Positions 59,941 through 64,000 of a stretch of DNA of 64,000 nt are shown piece after piece (position 1 is the first letter of the stretch; each line of letters starts with the position of its first letter). Where the stretch lies: positions 1 through 64,000 of the forward strand of contig NZ_PXWG01000022.1 in assembly GCF_003011965.1 (NCBI RefSeq), in the 5' to 3' direction. The position numbers and the translations under genes are program-made. Under the pieces are notes generated by a model. The model searched no databases and had not been told where the DNA came from. It worked only from the letters and a program-made list of their open reading frames with translations. The DNA is from Streptosporangium nondiastaticum (GTDB lineage: Bacteria; Actinomycetota; Actinomycetes; Streptomycetales; Streptomycetaceae).

Positions 59941-61875
59941 ATGTGTGGCATCGCAGGAACGTACCGGTGGCCGGACGGGAAGGCCGTCACCGACCGGCTC
60001 ACCGACATCCTCGCCCACCGCGGTCCGGACGGCGCGGGCCGGTACAGCCACCCCGCCGGTGACGGCGAAGTCCACCTCGGGCACCGCCGGCTGGCCATCA
60101 TCGACCTGTCCGGGACCGGCGCCCAGCCGATGGTCTCGGGCGGCCTCGCCCTCACGTACAACGGCGAGCTGTACAACGCGCCCGAGCTGCGCGCCGAACT
60201 GGCGGCCGCCGGGGTGCGCTTCCGCGGCACCTCCGACACCGAGGTGCTGCTGGAGGCATGGCGGCGGTGGGGCACGGACTGCCTGCCCCGGCTGCGCGGC
60301 ATGTTCGCGTTCGCGGTCTTCGACGAGCGGACGGGTGACCTGGTGCTCGCCCGCGACCAGCTCGGCATCAAGCCGCTGTTCCTGCTCCGGCGCGGCGCGG
60401 GCCTGGTGTTCGCCTCCGAGCTCAAGGCGCTCGCCGCCGTGAGCGGCGGGTCGCTGCAGGTGGACCACGGGGCGCTGGTGGCCTCGCTGCTGTACTACTG
60501 GGTGCCGGACTCGCGCTGCGCGTTCCGCGAGGCGGAGAAGCTGCCGCCGGGGAGCTGGCTCAAGTGCCGGGCCGACGGCCGGGTGGAGCGCGGCCGGTTC
60601 TGGAACCTGAAGGACGTCGCCGCCGAGGCCCGGGAGCGGGCCCAAAGCGGCGAGCAGCCGGACGTGGCCGCCGTCGTCGAGGAGTCGACCCGGCGCCACA
60701 TGCTCTCCGACGTTCCCGTGGCGGCCTTCCTCTCCGGCGGGCTGGACTCCAGCTACCTGACCGCGCTGGCCGCCCGCCACCAGCCCGGGATCTCCGCTTA
60801 CACGATCGGGTTCCGCGCCGAGGACGCCAGGTTCGAGGCGATGCCGGACGACCTGCGCTACGCCCGGCAGGTGGCCGGGCGCTTCGGCGTCGACCTGCAC
60901 GAGATCGAGATCGCCCCGAACGTGCTCGACCTGCTGCCGCGGATGACGTACCACCTGGACGAGCCGATCGGCGACCCCGCCGCGATCAACACGTTCCTGA
61001 TCTGCTCGGCCGCCCGGGAGGCCGGGGTCAAGGTGATGCTCTCGGGGATGGGGGCCGACGAGCTGTTCGCCGGTTACCGCAAGCACCTGGCCAACCTGCT
61101 CGCGCTGCGCTACCAGCGCGTCCCCCGCCCCCTGCGGCGCGGCCTGTCCGCCGCCGTGGACCGGCTGCCGGTCGCCACAGCCCGCCGGGGGTACCGGTCG
61201 GTGCGCTTCGCGAAGCGGTTCCTCTCCTTCGCCGATCTGCCGGAGGAGACCGCGTTCCGGCGCAGCTACACCATGTACGACCAGGACGAGCTGCTCGCCC
61301 TGGTCGATCCGGACCTGGCCGGGACGGTCGATGACGTGCTGACCGAGCACGCGGACGTCTACCAGGACAACGACCTCGACGACTTCGTCAACCGCATGTG
61401 CCTGGGCGACGCCCGGATGTTCCTGCCGGGCCTGAACCTCGCGTACACGGACCGCTCCAGCATGGCCGCGTCGACCGAGGTGCGGGTGCCGTACGTGGAC
61501 GTCGAGGTGGTCAGGGCGGCGTTCGCCGTGCCCGGCGACCGCAAGATCGTCGGCCGGCAGGGCAAGGCCGTCCTCAAGGAGGCGGCCGCCTCCGTGCTGC
61601 CCCGGGAGATCGTGTACCGGCCCAAGGGCCTGTTCAGCGCCCCGCTGCGGGCCTGGATGAGCCGGGACCTGGCGCCGCTGGTGCGCGAGGTGGTGCACGA
61701 CGGCGTGCTCGTCCGCTCCGGGTTCCTGCGCCGCGACGCGCTGGCGCGGATGGTCGCCGAGGACGCCGCCGGGCAGCGGGACTTCTCCAAGCATCTGTGG
61801 CACGTACTGACCCTCGAGTACTGGTATCGCGACGCGACCTCTGGGTCCGGCCAGAGCACTCGGTTGACGGCTTAG
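59941..61875 (+). CDS. asnB: Asparagine synthetase (glutamine-hydrolysing)-type amidotransferase
   Basis: The 644-residue protein has the amidotransferase N-terminal nucleophile M-C-G-I-A-G-T-Y, then L-A-H-R-G-P-D-G and L-G-H-R-R-L-A-I-I-D-L. The synthetase domain has the PP-loop F-L-S-G-G-L-D-S-S-Y at about residue 264. The family's cysteine, glutamine-binding and ATP-binding features are complete. In polysaccharide operons such proteins usually amidate a uronic acid or other carboxyl group of the polymer rather than make asparagine, which would fit the dehydrogenase upstream. It starts 3 bp after the second Wzz gene, without clear ribosome binding site beyond AGGAGGCG. Confidence 0.87.
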   Translation: MCGIAGTYRWPDGKAVTDRLTDILAHRGPDGAGRYSHPAGDGEVHLGHRRLAIIDLSGTGAQPMVSGGLALTYNGELYNAPELRAELAAAGVRFRGTSDTEVLLEAWRRWGTDCLPRLRGMFAFAVFDERTGDLVLARDQLGIKPLFLLRRGAGLVFASELKALAAVSGGSLQVDHGALVASLLYYWVPDSRCAFREAEKLPPGSWLKCRADGRVERGRFWNLKDVAAEARERAQSGEQPDVAAVVEESTRRHMLSDVPVAAFLSGGLDSSYLTALAARHQPGISAYTIGFRAEDARFEAMPDDLRYARQVAGRFGVDLHEIEIAPNVLDLLPRMTYHLDEPIGDPAAINTFLICSAAREAGVKVMLSGMGADELFAGYRKHLANLLALRYQRVPRPLRRGLSAAVDRLPVATARRGYRSVRFAKRFLSFADLPEETAFRRSYTMYDQDELLALVDPDLAGTVDDVLTEHADVYQDNDLDDFVNRMCLGDARMFLPGLNLAYTDRSSMAASTEVRVPYVDVEVVRAAFAVPGDRKIVGRQGKAVLKEAAASVLPREIVYRPKGLFSAPLRAWMSRDLAPLVREVVHDGVLVRSGFLRRDALARMVAEDAAGQRDFSKHLWHVLTLEYWYRDATSGSGQSTRLTA

Positions 61876-61893
61876 GAATTCAGAGGAGTTCGA

Positions 61894-64000
61894 GTGAAGC
61901 AAGTGGTGCAGAACTACAAGAGCGGCGAGCTGGCGGTGCTCGACGTGCCGGTGCCGGGGTGCAAGCCGGGCGGTGTGCTGGTCCGCAGCGCCTTCTCGCT
62001 GATATCCACCGGGACCGAGCTGATGAAGGTGTCCGAGGCCGGCATGTCGATGCTGGGCAAGGCCCGTTCCCGGCCGGACCAGGTGGCCAAGGTCGTGCAG
62101 AGCGTGGCCACCAACGGGGTGCCCGCCACCTACCGCAAGGTGATGGGCAAGCTGGACTCCTACACGCCGCTGGGCTACTCGCTGTGCGGGGTGGTCGAGC
62201 AGGTCGGCGCCGGGATCGACGACGTGGCGGTCGGTGACCTCGTGGCCTGCGCCGGCAACGAGCACGCGCTGCACGCCGAGCTGAACTGGGTGCCGAAGAA
62301 CCTCTACGCCCGGGTGCCGGACGGCCTCGCGCCGCGGCACGCGGCCTTCGGCACCGTCGGGTCGATCGCGATGCAGGGCGTCCGCCAGGGCGAGCCTCAG
62401 CTCGGCGAGGTGGCACTGGTCGTCGGCCTCGGGCTGATCGGGCAGCTGGTGGTGCAGCTGCTGGCCGCCTCGGGAGTGCGCGTCGTCGGGGCCGACCCCG
62501 ATCCGGTGCGCTGCGAGCTCGCCGCCCGCCTGGGCGCCGTGGCCTGCGGCGATCCGGCGTCCGCGGCTGTGGAGACCGCCGTCGCCGAGCTCACCGGCGG
62601 TCACGGCGCGGACCAGGTGTACCTGGCCGCCGGCGGCGGCAGCAACGAGCCCGTGGAGCTGGCCGCCCGGCTGAGCCGGGACCGCGGCCGGGTCGTCGAC
62701 ATCGGCAAGTGCCGTCTGGACCTGCCGTGGAACGCGTACTACGAGAAGGAGCTCGACGTCCGGTTCTCCCGCAGTTACGGCCCCGGGCGCTACGACCCGG
62801 CGTACGAGCTCGACGGGCGGGACTACCCGATCGGCTACGTGCGCTGGACCGAGCGCCGCAACCTGGCGTGCTTCCTCGATCTCCTCGCCCGCGGCAGCGT
62901 CGACGTGGAGCCCCTGGTCTCGCACACGGCCGACTTCGACGACGCGGTCGAGACGTACCAGCGTCTGAAGGACGGCGGCCTGAAGGCCGTGGCCGTGCTG
63001 TTCCGGTACCCCGGACACGCGGTCGAGGCGCAGGCCCCGGCGGTGGCCGTGCCCGCGGTGAACGTGAAGCGGAGTCCGGCCCGGGTCGCCAAGTCGCCGG
63101 TGCGCCTCGCGTTCGTCGGCGCGGGAAACTACGCGACGTCGATGCTGCTGCCGCACCTGGTCGAGCGCGACGGCGTCGAGTTGTCGGCGGTCGTCACCAC
63201 GACGGCGCTGTCCGCGGCCAACGCGAAGCGGAAGTTCGGCTTCGCCGGGGCGACCACCGATCTCGACGCCGTGCTCGGCGACCCGTCCATCGACGCGGTG
63301 TTCGTGGTGACCCGGCACAGCTCGCACGCCGGGCTGACGCGGAAGGCGCTGCTGGCGGGCAAGGCGGTGTTCGTGGAGAAGCCGCTGGCGCTCACAGAGG
63401 ACGAGCTGGCCGGCGTCCTCGCCGCGGTGGAGGAGTCCGGCAACGACCGGCTGCAGGTGGGCTTCAACCGCCGGTTCGCGCCGCTCCTGCGGGAGGCCCG
63501 GCAGCGGTTCGGCGCCCGGACCGGTCCGGCGAGCCTGCGCTACCTGATCAACGCGGGCCGCCTCGAAAACGGCAGCTGGTACCTCCAGCAGGGCACCGAG
63601 GGCTCGCGCTTCGCCGGCGAGGGCGGGCACTTCATCGACACGGCGAGCTGGCTGCTCGGCGCCGACCCGGTCTCGGTGTACGCGGCCGCCCCGTCCGGCA
63701 ACGACGGCGGCGGTGACATCCAGGCTGTGCTGCGCTACCCGGACGGGTCCACCGCCGCCATCAGCTACGTCACCACCGGCTCGCCCGGCTTCCCCAAGGA
63801 GACCCTGGACCTCGTCGCGGACGGCAAGGTGCTGCGGCTCGACGACTTCGTCCGCGCCTCGGTGTATTTCGAGAAGAGCACAGCCGGCCGCAAGAAGTGG
63901 GTCAGCTCGCGGCTGCCCAAGGCCCGGGACAAGGGCCAGTCCGCCGAGCTGGCCGCGTTCGTCAAGGCCGTGCGGACCGGCGGGCCGATGCCGGTGCCGC
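61894..64000 (+). CDS. Bi-domain oxidoreductase (MDR-type plus Gfo/Idh/MocA-type), cut by window edge
   Basis: The GTG at 61894 follows AGAGGAG. The 702 codons visible contain two oxidoreductase halves. Residues 1-375 are a medium-chain dehydrogenase-like domain (L-I-S-T-G-T-E, P-L-G-Y-S-L-C-G-V-V, L-V-V-G-L-G-L-I-G). From residue 403 a Gfo/Idh/MocA-like domain follows (L-A-F-V-G-A-G-N-Y-A, V-V-T-R-H-S-S-H-A, F-V-E-K-P-L-A, and G-G-H-F-I-D-T). This fusion is typical for capsule and exopolysaccharide loci, where it is thought to act on a nucleotide sugar. The 3' end is beyond the window. Confidence 0.9.
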   Translation, partial: MKQVVQNYKSGELAVLDVPVPGCKPGGVLVRSAFSLISTGTELMKVSEAGMSMLGKARSRPDQVAKVVQSVATNGVPATYRKVMGKLDSYTPLGYSLCGVVEQVGAGIDDVAVGDLVACAGNEHALHAELNWVPKNLYARVPDGLAPRHAAFGTVGSIAMQGVRQGEPQLGEVALVVGLGLIGQLVVQLLAASGVRVVGADPDPVRCELAARLGAVACGDPASAAVETAVAELTGGHGADQVYLAAGGGSNEPVELAARLSRDRGRVVDIGKCRLDLPWNAYYEKELDVRFSRSYGPGRYDPAYELDGRDYPIGYVRWTERRNLACFLDLLARGSVDVEPLVSHTADFDDAVETYQRLKDGGLKAVAVLFRYPGHAVEAQAPAVAVPAVNVKRSPARVAKSPVRLAFVGAGNYATSMLLPHLVERDGVELSAVVTTTALSAANAKRKFGFAGATTDLDAVLGDPSIDAVFVVTRHSSHAGLTRKALLAGKAVFVEKPLALTEDELAGVLAAVEESGNDRLQVGFNRRFAPLLREARQRFGARTGPASLRYLINAGRLENGSWYLQQGTEGSRFAGEGGHFIDTASWLLGADPVSVYAAAPSGNDGGGDIQAVLRYPDGSTAAISYVTTGSPGFPKETLDLVADGKVLRLDDFVRASVYFEKSTAGRKKWVSSRLPKARDKGQSAELAAFVKAVRTGGPMPVP

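Noticed and set aside
57943-63630. A 1895-codon open frame on the minus strand opposite the polysaccharide operon
   Set aside because: It is the antisense of well-supported genes; the repetitive His/Gln/Arg/Val-rich composition is the usual mirror of high-GC coding DNA.
1-64000. tRNA, rRNA or riboswitch genes
   Set aside because: I looked for cloverleaf-like ends, rRNA-like blocks and long conserved leader structures and saw none I could support; small RNAs cannot be excluded by eye.

Overview
The window looks like a piece of a Streptomyces (or close relative) chromosome, probably from a variable arm. The evidence is the very high GC content, strong G/C preference at third codon positions, frequent GTG/TTG starts, and typical families: SARP/AfsR-like regulators with NB-ARC domains, a mycothiol-dependent enzyme family, wax ester synthase/DGAT, WYL, XRE and AraC regulators and many small secreted proteins. 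No rRNA or tRNA gene was found. All family assignments come from reading motifs; no database search was possible.

Layout. 0-15 kb is a gene-poor, decayed accessory stretch. It holds the tail of a WYL regulator, a frameshifted TfoX-like gene, paralogous small secreted proteins, orphan immunity-type proteins (SMI1/KNR4, Imm63-like) and a 37-residue peptide gene directly upstream of a PIMT-like O-methyltransferase (5989-7227). That pair looks like a minimal aspartimide-RiPP locus, and a truncated second copy of the methyltransferase lies at 10.1-10.7 kb. A HAD phosphatase follows a membrane-anchored TPR protein that looks like a fusion with an XRE-regulator tail, and a DUF2975/XRE pair has a perfect 23-bp palindrome upstream. 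15.3-16 kb holds one orphan CRISPR-like repeat, an IS30 remnant and a universal-stress-protein remnant.

16.2-22.3 kb is a catabolic operon on the minus strand: IclR regulator, two CaiB/BaiF CoA-transferases and two acyl-CoA dehydrogenases, with a 22-bp perfect palindrome between regulator and enzymes. 22.4-29.1 kb is an insertion-sequence graveyard. An IS5-like element with perfect 19-bp ends and a 3-bp target duplication interrupts a small gene whose frame is restored exactly on excision. A decayed ISAs1 element, 116-bp inverted repeats and an MFS exporter follow.

29.2-51.5 kb carries secreted proteins (GH-like, SH3-like, B-lectin), a vWA protein, an AraC/NmrA divergent pair, two divergent SARP regulators, more immunity-type genes (SMI1, HEAT), a wax ester synthase-like acyltransferase, a DinB-like protein and two tandem secreted TAP-like peptidases. 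From 52.7 kb to the right edge runs a tightly packed extracellular-polysaccharide operon: sugar-phosphate transferase, GDP-mannose 6-dehydrogenase-like enzyme, GT4 glycosyltransferase, two Wzz-type co-polymerases with degenerate kinase domains, asparagine synthetase and a bi-domain oxidoreductase cut by the window edge. Short tandem repeats of different period sit at three gene junctions of this operon.
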